DNA of 64,000 bases from positions 10,170,256-10,234,255 of the forward strand of contig CM072155.1 of assembly GCA_036850595.1 (NCBI GenBank), written 5' to 3'. The notes under the pieces are model-generated. The model worked only from the letters and a program-made list of their open reading frames with translations. It made no database searches and was not told the origin of the DNA. Positions 1 to 12,745 of this stretch are shown here, piece after piece. The DNA comes from Rhyacichthys aspro. Lineage: Eukaryota; Chordata; Actinopteri; Gobiiformes; Rhyacichthyidae. How positions within the stretch are numbered: position 1 is the first letter of the stretch; each line of letters opens with the position of its first letter. Position numbers and translations under genes: made by a program.

Positions 1-129
1 TGGTTGCAGATGGAGACATTTTTACCTCTGCAGAGCTGTTTGGAGGCATTACCTGAATATGAAAAGCAGCTTTGGGGGAAATTGGACTCTCTGGCAGCAA
101 AAAGAAGACATTTTGTGGATATTATGTGA
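1..129 (+). CDS. Possible 3'-terminal coding segment of an unidentified gene (partial)
   Basis: Frame 1 is open from the first base to a TGA at 127-129 and encodes 42 residues. The composition is protein-like (LQSCLEALPEYEKQLWGKL, mixed charge, two Trp), unlike the low-complexity frames of the surrounding AT-rich DNA. No splice acceptor can be judged because the reading frame runs off the left edge. An AATAAA at 763-768 lies about 630 nt downstream and could be the polyadenylation signal. I recognise no family. The segment is short, so chance openness is a real alternative. Confidence 0.28.
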   Translation, partial: WLQMETFLPLQSCLEALPEYEKQLWGKLDSLAAKRRHFVDIM

Positions 130-2970
130 CACTAAACTTCTTCTCAACATAATTTTTATACCGTCTGCCTCACTTTTACAATATCTCTCTTGATGTTTTC
201 ACTCAAACGCTCTAATTTTACTTCTATATTTCAGGAATGATTAGGTGCAGTCCATACATTTGATTGAAAAGATTGTGAGAAAAACGCCGACTCTTGGTGA
301 CAGTCTGTTTTCTTTTCCCGCTTTTCGACGCCTATTAAGCCACACTTCTGTTCACAGCGGAGGTACTGACAAGTGAGCAGCGAAGTGTAAAAGTCTGAGA
401 GAAACAGCACTCAGAGTGGATCACCTATTAGTCGAGACAAAACACTGTGAGAACGGATCAAAGGTATGCGATAATTGAATCTGTTTTGGGTTTGATGAAA
501 TATGGAGCATTTTAAAGCTCACTGTATATAGTTTCACATACTTCGTGTTGTTGGTATGTTTGAAGTACAGTGGCAATTCATATTTAATGAAGTTGTGTGT
601 AGTGGCTGAAGGACCCACGAGACTCATGGGATGCTTTTGGAGGCGCTCTCCGTTTATTACACCTGACAACCGGGAACAAATAATATTCAGCACGTAGCAT
701 GTGACACAGGCTCTCTATACAAAATGACACATCGTGTTAGCGTGTTAGCACACTTCATCGGAAATAAAGCTAAGTAATTAATACCATCAGAGTTAAAACA
801 AAACATGTAGTGCATTAAAAATCTGAATTTAAACAGAGAAAATCAAATTAAACCTATGTAAAGAGGAAATTGAAGAATGACAGTGGATTACAACCTGACC
901 TCTTTCCAGTGGGACATAAAAAAAGGGAAGAAGACAGTATTTATAGGACATTTTTGTGACAAACAAAAAGAAATAAAGCGGAGGAGAGGACTTAACCCAA
1001 TAGACACAATGTATAGGAGACACTGAGGATCTGGATGTTAGTATGAATGAACAGTAATGAAACCAAATCAACTATTTTGTGTAATTATACAGTATGACAT
1101 TCAGATTCAGGTAAAACGTTCTCATCATTGTTTTTTGGCATGTGACTACAAGAAAAATACAGTCCCCAGTTACCAAGAAGGAATAACTTAGTAGTAAAAG
1201 TATTTCAAAGTGTAATATTGTAGTTACTGGTTTCAGATACTGTCCCTTTAAGGCCAGATAGAGTATACTTGCTGTTTACTCATTCACAAGCGCATGACAA
1301 CACCGTACCCATGCACACAGAGGACTGAGGTGTCCACAGTGCAGGGCTGGTGAAGTTAACTCAACGTGTGCATGAGCTGCATAATAAATCATCAATTTCT
1401 GCAAAAGCTGAGCTGTCTGTGACACTTCTGTTACTGCCCCCCATTGTGGGATAAAGACAGCACCACTTATACCCCACTGAACCTTTTAGGAGGAGGCGAG
1501 ATGTAAGAAAAACTACAAAAGAGTAGAGAGAGTAAAAGGGGCTATTGATTACTGGTAGAAACAATCAAGCATAAAGGCAATGAAGCGCTGTTATTTGATA
1601 ATCAGCTAAATATTTTTTTTAACATTTAACATAAAGGAAAGAGTTGTCCAAATACAGTTTAATGATAGAATTGCAATCATTAATAAAAATCTCATATGAA
1701 CACAGAAAAAATTAAGATAAAGGCAAGTGTGAACAAAAAAAATTTCAAAATGAAAAAATAGATCTTCATAAAAGCAAGAGATATCCAGTGTGTAGAGCCA
1801 TTTTGTCCATTCTGAGCTCCCATACTGACAGTTATATAAATCTTCCAGCCCAATGATCTCTGTAAATGTACTACATCTGGTAAAAAGAATCTTGTGACTC
1901 ACTGTGAATTCGCTAAAGCACTTTAATTTACTTTTTTTTTACATTGGGGAAAAGCAGAAAAAGCTCTCCTTCCGTTTTAATGAAAATAAATGGTGCTTCT
2001 TATACATAAGGTCATTTCATACTATTCGAAAGAGTGCATTAGGAAATAAAGAGTGAAACGGTGAAATTAAAGTGCGGTTCAGCGGCCGAAGCCAAACCGA
2101 TGAAGAGAGACAAGGGCGAAGGGAAGAAAAGCAAGGTCTCGTCAAAAAAGCTGAGCATAGACTGAAAGCTACACCTCCGGCAGATAATAAATGGAAGTGA
2201 GCGGTCCGTGTTTTGCATAGTGCTGAGTAATCACAGATATGGGGAGGACAAAGAGGGAGAAAGGAAGAGGGGGGTTATGAGAGAGAAAATACAACGCTGG
2301 GAGAAAAAAAAATGAGGGAAAGCAGAGCGGAGAAACAAAGGAAGGAGATGGATGTGAGATTGTCTTTGTCAGATCTGAAGAGTGACAAGGCTGAAGGGTG
2401 AAGAGCAAAGAGAAAAGGAATGAAGTAAAGTCAAATTTTTAAAACTAGTCAAGCGAAGGTCGTAGTCGTGCTCAAACTGTTCTTTTTCAGTTTCTAAGTC
2501 AAGCACAAACTATGGCTCTTTGATTCTTTATAGTTTCCCAGACGGAGCAGGCTTCACTAAAAGAGGAATCAACAAAAAGAAGAAGACAAAATGGTCAGTT
2601 TAGATTGAGATTTACGCATGACTAGTTTATGCCATATACTAAATTATTCCAAACACTATGAAAGTAATAGAAGGGCTTTAAGAAAAAAAAAAAGGGGGGG
2701 AGGATTAGTTTGGACGTTAAACGTGCGGTGCATGTATTAGGCCTTGTCAAACTCAAACTGGTGCTCTACAAAGCTCGACAGTCTCCTGCTGGGTTTGGAA
2801 GATAATGGAAGCAGATGAATAAAGAAGAAAGAGTAGGCTAGTTTTAATGTAAGATGCAGGTTTTTCTGAAGAGACTGCGCTGTTTTTTAATGGCTTGGTC
2901 TGTAAAAAGTCCACTTTTTCTCACCTGGGCCCTGTACTACGAAGCTAGTTGATCCTATCCCGACGAAATA
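130..2970. other. Non-coding; no gene recognised
   Basis: AT-rich sequence with short chance frames only. It may begin with a 3'UTR if the 1-129 frame is real (AATAAA at 763-768). A purine-rich stretch lies at about 2100-2420. A poly-A/poly-G run lies at 2680-2700. At 2922-2960 there is a 'gggccctgtactacgaag' segment of the type found in fish interspersed repeats. Confidence 0.5.
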
Positions 2971-2974
2971 CGCT

Positions 2975-3055
2975 GACAGACAACCATTCACACAAACATT
3001 CATTCACTACGGGCAATTCTGAGTCACCAATTCCCTTTTATATGCATATCTATGG
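2975..3055 (+). repeat. Teleost interspersed repeat fragment ('cactacgggcaattctgagt')
   Basis: The segment 'cattcactacgggcaattct' followed by 'gagtcaccaattc' matches a motif I know as recurrent in fish genomes (...acgggcaatttagagtcaccaattaacc...). Related fragments occur here at 9690-9750 and 48570-48665. The fragment is too short to assign to a named family. Confidence 0.6.
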
Positions 3056-3059
3056 AAAA

Positions 3060-6000
3060 ATGATAGTGATAGTGGGTTGGAACTGTATTTGCATGTTAAA
3101 GTAGAGAAGAAATTCCCTTTTTTGGCACAGTTTCCTTCTTGTTTTGTTGGAAAAGCCTCACAAAACCATTACATTTCTCTCGGGAGCTGGGAGACGCTTC
3201 AGTGAAAGCCGTAATGACATGTATTTTCCGTTGAGAGGCCCTTAAAGCAGGAGCAGAGCAGCTTTTACCGACTGACAACTTGAATCTGTTGACTATAATC
3301 CACCCACTGCACACGGCGTTCGTCATAATTCATGTGATAAAGAAAATTAAAAAAACATGTGGGAGTCATGACAAACCTGCTTGGCGTTTTTTGTACTTAC
3401 TGGTATAATTTTTAAAGGTCATTTTCTGGTTAATATGATGATGATGTTGGAATAAAGTGAAATCACTGAAGTTTGCAGGGAATCAGTTATCGTCAATTAA
3501 AGAAAAACAGGTCAAGACTCTGAGAAAATGATGAGAAAAAGTGATAATGGCTTCCCAGGAGTAAAGTCATGACTCACACGTTCATAATAAACGCTGCTGT
3601 GAGGAGGCTGATGGAGGCATTAGATTAGTCCTTTTCTGAAGAAGCGATAATTATCTTCTGTGGTTTATATCTGGAGTTATATATCTGTGTGTGGCTCACC
3701 TTCAGAGAGCTGTCAAACTGTTAACAGGCATTTTACAGATGGACGATGGCAAAAGCATGTGATGGTTAACTTAAAGTGGCACTACACAATTTTCCTGTCT
3801 TTCTTGTTTTTTTTCTGTTTATGTTTTAATTTTTTCACTGTTTCTCTGTAAGAGATGTATCCAGCGCTCAATATACAGTTTTATCAGCAGCCATTACTTC
3901 CTTATTGACATTTGTGTCAACCAATGGCAGTAAAAAATCACATACTTTATGTTTAAACTTAGATTTGTACTAATCAAAGTTTAGTAAAACTCTTTAAAAT
4001 AAAAGCGAAGCCGTCTTTCACTGTGTAAAGAGACTTACAGCAGTATTATGAAATTAGTATAGTAGTAAACCATTGCTCAAACGAGGCATCCACACCTCAT
4101 CACAAAATGTAGTTTATAATTTTGAGAAAATTTTGAGGAGAATAATAATTTAAAGAAATCTTTTCAGTCATTATAACGCTCATTGGGAAGCAGTGTAGCT
4201 GTAAAAATACTCTCATAACATAACATAAAACAGCATCTTCTGTGTGCTTTATGTATTTTAAACAATACTGACATCTGCCTCCACCTTCCTCCATTTGCTC
4301 TCCTTCATGTGTTAGTTGTCTGTGACTTCCTGCAATGAGTCCAAACATGAAACATTAAAAGAAATCCACAGCCCTGTCAGGCCTGCTAAATCCACGGATA
4401 GTGATTCTTCTATATGAGATGAAGCATGTTGTAGAGAGAAGCCAAAATATGTGTATTTGTGAGAAATGTTGAGTCAGTTGTATAGTTATTTACTCCCTGT
4501 TAATTTTAGCTCATCAGTCCACTCCAACTTCATTAATCTGTGACAAACACATAATAGCCTTCAAATTTATCAGCTGCAGCGTCAGCTCTGTCACTTTTAA
4601 TTTATGCCTCTGATTAAAGCAGCTTGTTATTCGCAGACAGGAAGTGTCACTCTGCTCTAAGAGTAAATAAGCAGCTGTGTCATGTGCTGTAATGTTCATT
4701 TTGAGTTACTCTAAGTGTGGATATAAAAAGCCAATCTGCAAGATGCAGGCTTTCACTGTTGATGAATTATACAGAGATGGTTTATAATGTAGAAGTCATA
4801 TAATGCAAAATGTCTACATGTTTTATACACAAATATGCAAACACTGCTTGTGACGCACACATATAAACTCTAAATGAATACATAAGTGGTAAACTTGTGG
4901 AAAAAGTCTACCACTTTTACAAAAAAAAATCAGTCAGCTACAGGTAATACCAGTAGGTAAAAAGCTAAACTGACATTTCCTGAATATAAATGTATCCATT
5001 TAGTTTAGATTTTAGTACATATAAACCTTGATCAGCCCTTAACTTATTGATTAGCATATTAGCTAAGATACCTGTGTTTCTATGCTAATCTGTCTGTGGT
5101 AATGTTAATGGCCGCTGAAAACCAGCTGAACTTCATGAAGCATTAGCGGAATACAATCACTGTTGTTACATAGCACTGGACAAACTCAAATTAATGTCTT
5201 TTCCAGAATATAATCAGTCTTTTAAAATGCACGCTAAGTCTGACTGGGACAACAGTATTTTAAATTTCTCTCAGTCGAGCAAACACACCTAGATAATGAA
5301 ATGCATAGCCGGAGTTCTGCTGCTTGTATAACACGTACTCGGGCTAAGGTCAGACAAAGTGCTCTGAGCATGCTCCAAAAACACTGGTAACACAAGTAAA
5401 CAACTGAGAAAAAAACACATAGACCAGTGCTTACAGCAATTCTCACACCATTTGAACCAACAAATATACATTATGCTACTCTTTCGCTGGCTAATTTCCT
5501 TCTGAGCTGTTTGGGTCTCTGTCTGATTTAGGATAGTAATAATTTGATTCTTGCAGGGTACATTGTCTGAATTAAGGCGAGTTTATTTGTTGGATCCATC
5601 CTTTACACTCATAAAGTCAAAGTGTTAATGCTACTTTTCACAAATAACCCAATGACCATAGAAAGTACTTCATACAAAACAAGTCAGATACTCTCTGACT
5701 CTCCTTTTTTTCTGAGTCCAGTTAAATGGCCAAATCAAGCTATAAGTGTAGAAGCAATGCTCGTAAAATATCTTTAACTGTATGTCTTCAAAGCTAGCTG
5801 CAGGCTAACAGAGCAGTCATTTCAAGATAGAACTTTAGAAACAGTGTTCATTCAATTAATAAGTAGAAATTGAACTGTTTGATTGGTATTTTAATCCAAT
5901 GGAAGCTAATCAAAACCAGTTTCCAGCCCCTTACTTCTGCCCAAGTCCCTTGATACCCCTTGATCCCTTGGTTCACTTTTATATACACAGTTTGATACTG

Positions 6001-9000
6001 ATTTGCATATTTACAGAGGGAGGAGGAAGTGTGTTGAGCCAAATAATGTCTGTTTTAAATGACACACAAAGCTCACTGCGGGGAATTTCTCCAAAAAGAA
6101 ACAGATCACTTTGTTAGTTCACACACAGTCGCCAGGTGTTGCTTTAATCCGTGTAAATCCTGTTTGAACGCTGCACCTTCACACGGCGCCAAGCAGTGAA
6201 ACGGTGCCATTAGAGCCAGCGACTTCATCTGAACTCCTATTTAAAGGCTTTTGTGCGTCACTGAACAGAAACTGGGTGACTTTGCTCGGCGACTTCCTGC
6301 CGCCTTGACCCGCTTTTGCCGAGCTTCTTTTGATTTATCATCTTTGTGTCTGATGCCATCAAATGTGCACCGCGACATTTAACCCCCGACCCGTCTGCCT
6401 CATTTTATGTTTCTGATCACACATGCATCGCCACGTGCTCCGTCTTTTTTCCGTCCCTTGTTATGTAGGCCATTCTGTGAAGATAGATGGATATTTTCAG
6501 TGTCTAGGTCCCAAGGAAATATCACTGGGAAACTTCCAGAAGTACAAATCGCCCCACTTTTCTGCCTCTAAACTGGAACAGCCAATTTTCCTCCCGTCTT
6601 GTTCGACACAAATGGACATGTGTCGGTGCAGCGACATAAACATCCAAGGTTGCAGTCTCCGGAGAAGCGATGGGACGGAGGGAGGCTAATAATGTGGCTG
6701 ACCTCTAACCTTGTGGTCAATGGAGTACTCGTGTAATCACAAAGGAGCGTTACATCACCCGAAATGTCACAAGGACGACAGGGAGCAGATGGGAACGGGG
6801 CCACGGTTTACACAGAGAGTGATGTAACTATTCCCTGTGCTGTTAAACTGGGGTGAGTTGAATAGAAAGGGCTGGGCCTGAGGTAACGTCATGGAAATTT
6901 CGCTGAATTAAGCTCAGGACTTTTTTTTCACAGAAGCATATGTCGTCCCTGAACTGCTGTGTGTACTTTGGGCTAATTTGATTCATTGTGTTTGCTCTGT
7001 ATTGTTTACGCAGTGTAACAGATGAGAACAGCTCAGAAACAATGCTTTTACAAGAGCAAGCCAGGAGTTAACTTTGTGAGTAGGTACTATTCAGCCTCAC
7101 TTTCTGTTACATAATGAGGTACATATGGAGCACAAGGGGCCTCTATGGAGGGCAAGAGGGCACAAGAGCTCATATCTCACCAAAACACTCATGAAATTAT
7201 AGTTAAAGATTATGGGTCCGATCTAAAGTGGAGGGCGACTGTCCAATGGCTGGACCAGAGCCTGGACATGGCACAATGAGGACCAAAAAGGACTGATTGT
7301 CAAGTCTGATCTGATCAAAAGAGTATTCATGTAGAGACTCCCAAAGATCGTGTTACAACACAGGGGTTCACGGTTTGTGATCGCATTAAAAGATATGTAC
7401 AAACAGCAGCCCAACAAAAACTTGAGGCAGTCGCATTTTATCCGCTTCTACCACGAAGAATAACCAATCCATTTCCCACATGGTCAGTAAACACAACAAT
7501 TCCAGCAGGTACTTTGTGAAAACACATATTCTCTGTAATTTTTTCCTGTTTGTACACTCAGAGTCCACTCAGGAATAAGGAATACTACGAATACAAACTA
7601 CCAAATAATAAGAAACAATCAGAAGTGCTTTTTGCTCTTGTAGAAACTTTTTATGCTATGTTATTAAGCCCAAGGCAAGTTTTCAACATCCATTGCACTT
7701 GCAGCTGGTGTCATTTTACAAACACAGGACCAGAAAACAGCAAATGTAATAAGGTAAAGTCCTGTCTCAGCCAGATAATACTAAACAGAAAGTGAGCCTT
7801 ATGTCAAAACTGTAGCAGACAATTTGAGTTAATCACTTAGAAGTTAATTTCCATTATATACAATTTAATATCTAAAAATGTTTATTCTGTGTATTCTGTA
7901 TCTATTACTGCCTATTGTTTTAGGCTTTAAGTCAGGCCTGTTGATATATAGCCATTGAAGGCAGGTATGCCCTTTTGTTAAAAGGAAAAGCTGGTAGTTT
8001 CTTGCACACTGTGGTCAGAACTTGAGCTAAGATTTCAGCCGTGGCTAACTATAATGGAGGTAGATCATTTAAAACTCACCACTGCACAAACAGTCTGAGA
8101 GAGTAGCCTTAAACATAAAGAGGCTCAAAGAAAAAAACAGCCAGAGAAGTGCCCTGAGTAATCATGACATAAACCTTAAGCGAGGCGGCATAAAAGGATA
8201 TCACGACCCATTCACTCATGCACATCTCCAAAGAAACAAAATACAAAAATAAGGTCAAAGCACCACATGAAAAAGTAGTAGAGAAAATGACAGTAAGTGG
8301 TCCTTAAAGAAAATACTGAGACACAGCTCATGTTTCTCAGCAGGTGTCTTTCTTCTGTTTGTGACTTGACCTTTTTCAGCAGACGAGATGTGGCAGGTCC
8401 GTGTAAACCACCAGAATCCAGTTTGATCTGCGGTTAAAGCTCACACCGAAGGACACCAGCAGCTAATAATATTTACAAAGACTAATATTGCAGGTGATCT
8501 ATAGAGTTCAGAGATCAGAGAGGAAATTACAGCTTCAAGGCACACGCTGGTGAAAAAGCACTGCTTATTAGTTCTCTTCTCATTTTGATTAATTCAATTT
8601 AAAGACGTTAAATGTAGGTTATTATTGTGCTGGGTTCACAAGTGTTTTCAATAGGTGTAAGTATGTATTTTACCACAGCTGTAAGGTGGAAATGACTTGA
8701 AACAGGCTTCAAACACTGCAAAACCTGGAAATAAAAGTCACAGAATTCCTACATATCGTGGAAATAATTAATAATATTGTAGTTCTATTTTAGCCTCTCA
8801 CTTTTAAAGGTCAAATGTCTGTTTCCTTTGTTCACAGTTTGACTTATAACACCACATAGCACATTTCAGGAGATTTTTAGTCTTTCATTAGATTTCATTT
8901 TTTGAAGGGCATAGTTTTGAAGGTAGAAAACGTTTAGTGACTTGTCCTGAATGAGGGGTAAAATGTCTATCTTCAAAATGTTAAGGCATCAAGGTATCAA

Positions 9001-9690
9001 CAAAAAAAAGTTATAGAAATGTCTTGGAAAATGATTTCTCTAAAAAAATGGGAATCGTACTGAAAGGGCTTAAATTTAAAGTCTAATACAATTTGAAGCT
9101 CTTTTAAGATCAAACCATAACAAAATCCCAATTAAAAAAACTGAAAATAGAAAGGGGCATGTTCTTGGCGGCATTGGAAGGAAGAAGCCAATCTTGATTC
9201 AAAATCCTGAGTCCTCTGTGTCCAGGACAAGACTGAACTGCATTGGTACAACATTTGCTAATTCTGATTGGAGAAACCCTTAGCCTGAGGTAAACAGCAC
9301 CACCTTTTCTGAACTGAGGGGAAATAGGCTACCGGGTCACTCTCTGCCCTCAGGACGAGCTTCCTTCGCCATTTTCATGTCTCTTGTAGTTGATCCACCC
9401 ACGTTCATCCTTACTGTAAATCACTGTCTTTGTAAAGGAGCCCTGGAGGGTCTGTGTTTTTCCCAATACGTCACTAAATCCTCTTCCACACCATTTCTAC
9501 TGAGGCTCAGAAATCAGGGAGGTAGACCATATGGAGATCTTGGGCTTATTGTCAAAGTGAAATGTTTTAAAATATAGATGTTTTTGGTTGTGTTCATACA
9601 GCTTCTTCATATAGGTGCAGATTTTTTCATTCCTTTTCTTCCATTTATCCAATATGGGTCACATTAGAGAGCTACAGGCTGGAAAACACT
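3060..9690. other. Non-coding; no gene recognised
   Basis: Long AT-rich stretch without a supportable exon. All frames are short and do not resemble protein families. The segment at about 6150-6390 is less AT-rich and contains several CpGs. It is annotated separately as a possible regulatory island. Confidence 0.5.
6150..6390. promoter_or_regulatory. Less AT-rich CpG-containing island, possible conserved non-coding element
   Basis: Base composition shifts clearly from the AT-rich surroundings, with CpGs spread through the block (for example 'ccttcacacggcgcc' and 'ggcgacttcctgccgcc'), yet no frame looks coding. Similar islands recur about every 4-8 kb between here and 37.6 kb. In fish gene deserts and large introns such blocks are often conserved enhancers. 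Conservation cannot be tested here, so the regulatory role is inference. Confidence 0.22.
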
Positions 9691-9755
9691 TAGAGACAGA
9701 CACTTACAGACAACCATGACACTCACATTCATTCACTATGGGCAGTTTAGGGCTG
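9690..9755 (+). repeat. Teleost interspersed repeat fragment
   Basis: Contains 'cattcattcactatgggca', the same motif as at 2975-3055 with a diverged flank. Probably an old fragment of the same repeat family. Confidence 0.45.
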
Positions 9756-10129
9756 GGCTTCCCAAACACTGGCTCAAATGTATTATTTGGGTCTCTATAA
9801 TTTAAGAAAATCTAAAATTTATTTGTTAAAGAACACATTGCAGCAGTTGGAAACTGGTAATTATCAGGAATGGCACTATATGCTAAGGATAATCAAAAGG
9901 GCACACAAAATGGAACTATATAGCAATAAGGAAGAAAACCAGAAGACAAAAAAGACCAAACCTATACAAAAATGATCCGGGAATATGTTCAGGATTGTCA
10001 CAAATTCAACTATCACCAGTACAAACACAACTGTAGTTTGCCATTGTTTTTGAGTTCAAGTTTTTAGGCTCCCAGGAAACTTTAGTCATGGAAACAACAT
10101 CCGAAGCGCAATACCGTTTATGTTTTTTC

Positions 10130-10560
10130 AAGAAACAGCAGCATTTAAGTGGCCCACAGTGGCCTCTCTGTGGCCGAACCGAGGGCCTGTTTGGGATATT
10201 ATCTGGCAACACACTGTGATGCCATAAATAAATGAAGAACAATGGGAAAAGCTGGAGGGGAGGCCTGACTGAACATACGAAGGCCTTTGAAATATTAAAG
10301 GTGGATGCTGGTCCGTGGCTCGCGGCGTGTGCCATGTGGCAACCTCCAGCTCCGTCCTTTGGTTTTGAACCGTCCGCCTTCACACGTCTCAGTGCCGCTC
10401 ACATATCAATGCTGCCTTTGATTCCTGTGTTACATGTCTCTTCAGAAAAAAAAAACTGTGCTTTTGAAGCCTTGTCAGAAAAGGCCAGTCATCAGCAAAG
10501 AGGCGAGGTTTGATCTCGACCCAATGGGAGTTGACCAAAGCTGGATGTGATGAGCGTCAA
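10130..10560. promoter_or_regulatory. Less AT-rich island, possible conserved non-coding element
   Basis: Composition is balanced, with words such as 'gtggcccacagtggcctctc' and 'ggtccgtggctcgcggcgtg'. Overlapping open frames exist on both strands (minus 10383-10006, plus 10232-10513), but neither resembles a protein family nor has convincing exon boundaries. A non-coding conserved element is the simpler reading, untested. Confidence 0.22.
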
Positions 10561-10980
10561 GGGCTCACAACACTGGGTTATATGGTGATGTGAATGAACC
10601 ACTAAAAGCCTGCCTTCTATCTGTAGTCATCAGCAGTGTCACACACCAGTACCAGTACTCGCAGGTATCATACCATCATTTCGTTTGGCTTTCTCTGATG
10701 CTCCCATACAGACCTTTGTATCTATTCCATCGTCTTGCTCGATAAAGCTCTGTTTGGACATATCTTACAATAACTGACAGTGATAAAAGTAAGGTAGACT
10801 GCAAATTACGCTCTGTTTTGCATCAAGTCTCAGAAACTGTCAAAAACTGATAATCATATGAAAAATCAATCAAATCTACCAGCAAGTACTCAAGGTTTAA
10901 GGTAGGTGGTTCAGTCCATCACCAGAAGCTAAAATTGTGATATCAGTCGGCAAAGATATTAGAAAAAAGACTATCTGATC

Positions 10981-11020
10981 ATAGAAATGCTGTCAGAAAT
11001 ATTTCTGACAGCATTTCTAT
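10981..11020. repeat. Perfect 40-bp palindrome (20-bp arms, no spacer)
   Basis: Positions 10981-11000 (atagaaatgctgtcagaaat) are followed immediately by their exact reverse complement at 11001-11020. There is no mismatch and no spacer. It is not associated with a gene, tRNA or recognised element end. Confidence 0.95.
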
Positions 11021-11332
11021 GTCTATCTCTATGTGTATCTATCTATGCAATCATGTATATAAATGGAGCAAAACGGAAAATAATTCCTTACCTTATCAAT
11101 ACTTAGAGAAAGAAAGCAAATATAACCTATTTAAGGATCTGCATCCTTGCATCTGAATCTTTTCTGACAAGCTATCATGTGCAGTATAGCTCCAAAAACC
11201 TATAAATAAACTTAAGAAATCATCCTTTGGTCTTAGTCTCGTCATACTGAGACTCACAGACGTCAGAAACTCCTAGCTCCTCCTAACGCTAACTCCTAAC
11301 ACTAGCTTTTGTTATATTATCAGACCAACATA

Positions 11333-11390
11333 TGACCAAGACCAGTTCAAGATCCATGGTTTCCCATGGATCTTGAACTGGTCTTGGTCA
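11333..11390. repeat. Perfect 27-bp inverted repeat with 4-nt loop
   Basis: The left arm 11333-11359 (starts tgaccaagaccagttc, ends ccatgg) is perfectly complementary to the right arm 11364-11390. The arms are separated by 'tttc'. The perfect stem and tiny loop do not fit a microRNA precursor. The arm contains the 'gaccaagacc' word that recurs at 57.3 kb and 58.6-58.9 kb. Confidence 0.95.
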
Positions 11391-11394
11391 AAAA

Positions 11395-12509
11395 GAAAAA
11401 AAGTGTTTGTTAGAAAGACTGCAAAATATGACCAATGACTGACTGAAGTCCTTTTACATAACATCCTAACTTAATACTGATTAACATAAGACTGAAATAT
11501 TGAATTATTATGGGGAAACTCTACCCATCCACCTCCCCAAACTACATCCTGTCAATCCGACTGAATCAACTGTTCACTTTTAGCCCCATCACCTGCTACG
11601 TTGGCTACACGTACAGACCACATTTATACCCTATGTTTTTTACGGCTTGGATAAAAATGTCATTGAGTTTGACACATATAATATACTTTCACACAAATTG
11701 TCAGTGAGTGAGTGTCCAGCAGCTGACGAAGCCTGAGAGAGACCCTTTTGACCGACATTTTCTTTTCTTCATCTCCCCGCAGCCCAACAGCAGCTGAATC
11801 ATCACTTCTTCCTCGAGGGCTGACCGTTTTACATTTCAAGGTTTTCGAAAGAAAAATCTATTCCCTCAGACAGACTCATAATATAAACTCATTTTTCAGA
11901 TGCTTTGGCTCTGTCCTTCATTGATTCAATTCACTGAGAGGGTTCTACATTGAGTTTAATTGTTGGGTGGATTAAAATAGATGTACTCAAAGTGCAATGT
12001 CTTATTTACCTCATTGAGAAAGTGGAGGCCTTAGTGTGAGAGCTCTCTTCTGAATAGGCCGCTCATTTGGCAGCACTGACCAGAATAAAAAGACGTAGAT
12101 ATCATGGCTGACTTTTAATGCTAACGTTTCAGACTAAAGGCAAAACATAAAGGAACTCATAAACCATATTGTGGCTCTCCTGCATTGGCTTCTTCTCTGT
12201 TTTAGATCTGACTTTGAGATTTTATTGATTGTTGTGAATTGTTGAGTGGACTGTCTCCTCTGTACATTTCAAGGTCTCAAAGATAAGCCCTAAAAAACAG
12301 TGACCACAGAGCCTTCTTTTAAATCTCATCGTCACCCTTTTCATCTTTATTTTGTTTTCCACACACAAAATGATCAAGAAGTATTTTTGGGATGAACAAG
12401 TATGTGGCCAAGTTGTATATTGGTCAGTATTTTTTCAATGTATTCAAGCAGAGATATAAACAAATGAGTCTTTTGCTATTCTCAAGCTTTTTATGATAAT
12501 AATATATCT
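11395..12509. other. Non-coding; no gene recognised
   Basis: AT-rich sequence between the inverted repeats and the SINE. No exon, RNA gene or named repeat was recognised. Confidence 0.5.
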
Positions 12510-12745
12510 ATATTACACATTATGGGGTGCACGGTAGCGGAGTGGTTAGCCTCCCTTAAGCAAGAAGGTCGTAGGAATCGGCCGACCCAAAAACACCACT
12601 CAAAATGGCAACCTGGTTAGGACTTTGGAAGGAGGACAAACCTAGTGGAGAAGTAGAGAGAAGGTCTGTAAGAGCAAGTTACTGGGGCATGTAGGGTAAG
12701 GCCCAAAAGAAAAAAGGGGAAAGAAAATGAATATTACACATTATG
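12510..12745. repeat. Target-site duplication pair flanking the SINE
   Basis: The same 15-bp word atattacacattatg occurs at 12510-12524 and at 12731-12745. The duplicated word appears nowhere inside the insert. Confidence 0.9.
12525..12730 (+). mobile_element. tRNA-derived SINE insertion with 15-bp target-site duplication
   Basis: The insertion begins 'gggtgcacggtagcggagtg'. 'tagcggagtgg' fits a tRNA/pol III A box (TRGCNNAGYNG). The head continues with a degraded B-box-like region ('aagaaggtcgtaggaatc') and an unrelated body ending in an A-rich tail. It is bracketed by the perfect direct repeat atattacacattatg at 12510-12524 and 12731-12745, the footprint of target-primed retrotransposition. 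The intact duplication suggests a fairly recent insertion. The source LINE and family name are not identified. Confidence 0.85.

Noticed and set aside
10006..10513. Overlapping open frames on both strands (125 and 93 codons)
   Set aside because: No domain, no convincing splice sites, and mutual overlap. A GC-balanced non-coding island explains the openness.
11333..11390. microRNA precursor
   Set aside because: The stem is perfectly paired with a 4-nt loop and is only 27 bp, lacking the bulges, loop size and length of a metazoan pre-miRNA.
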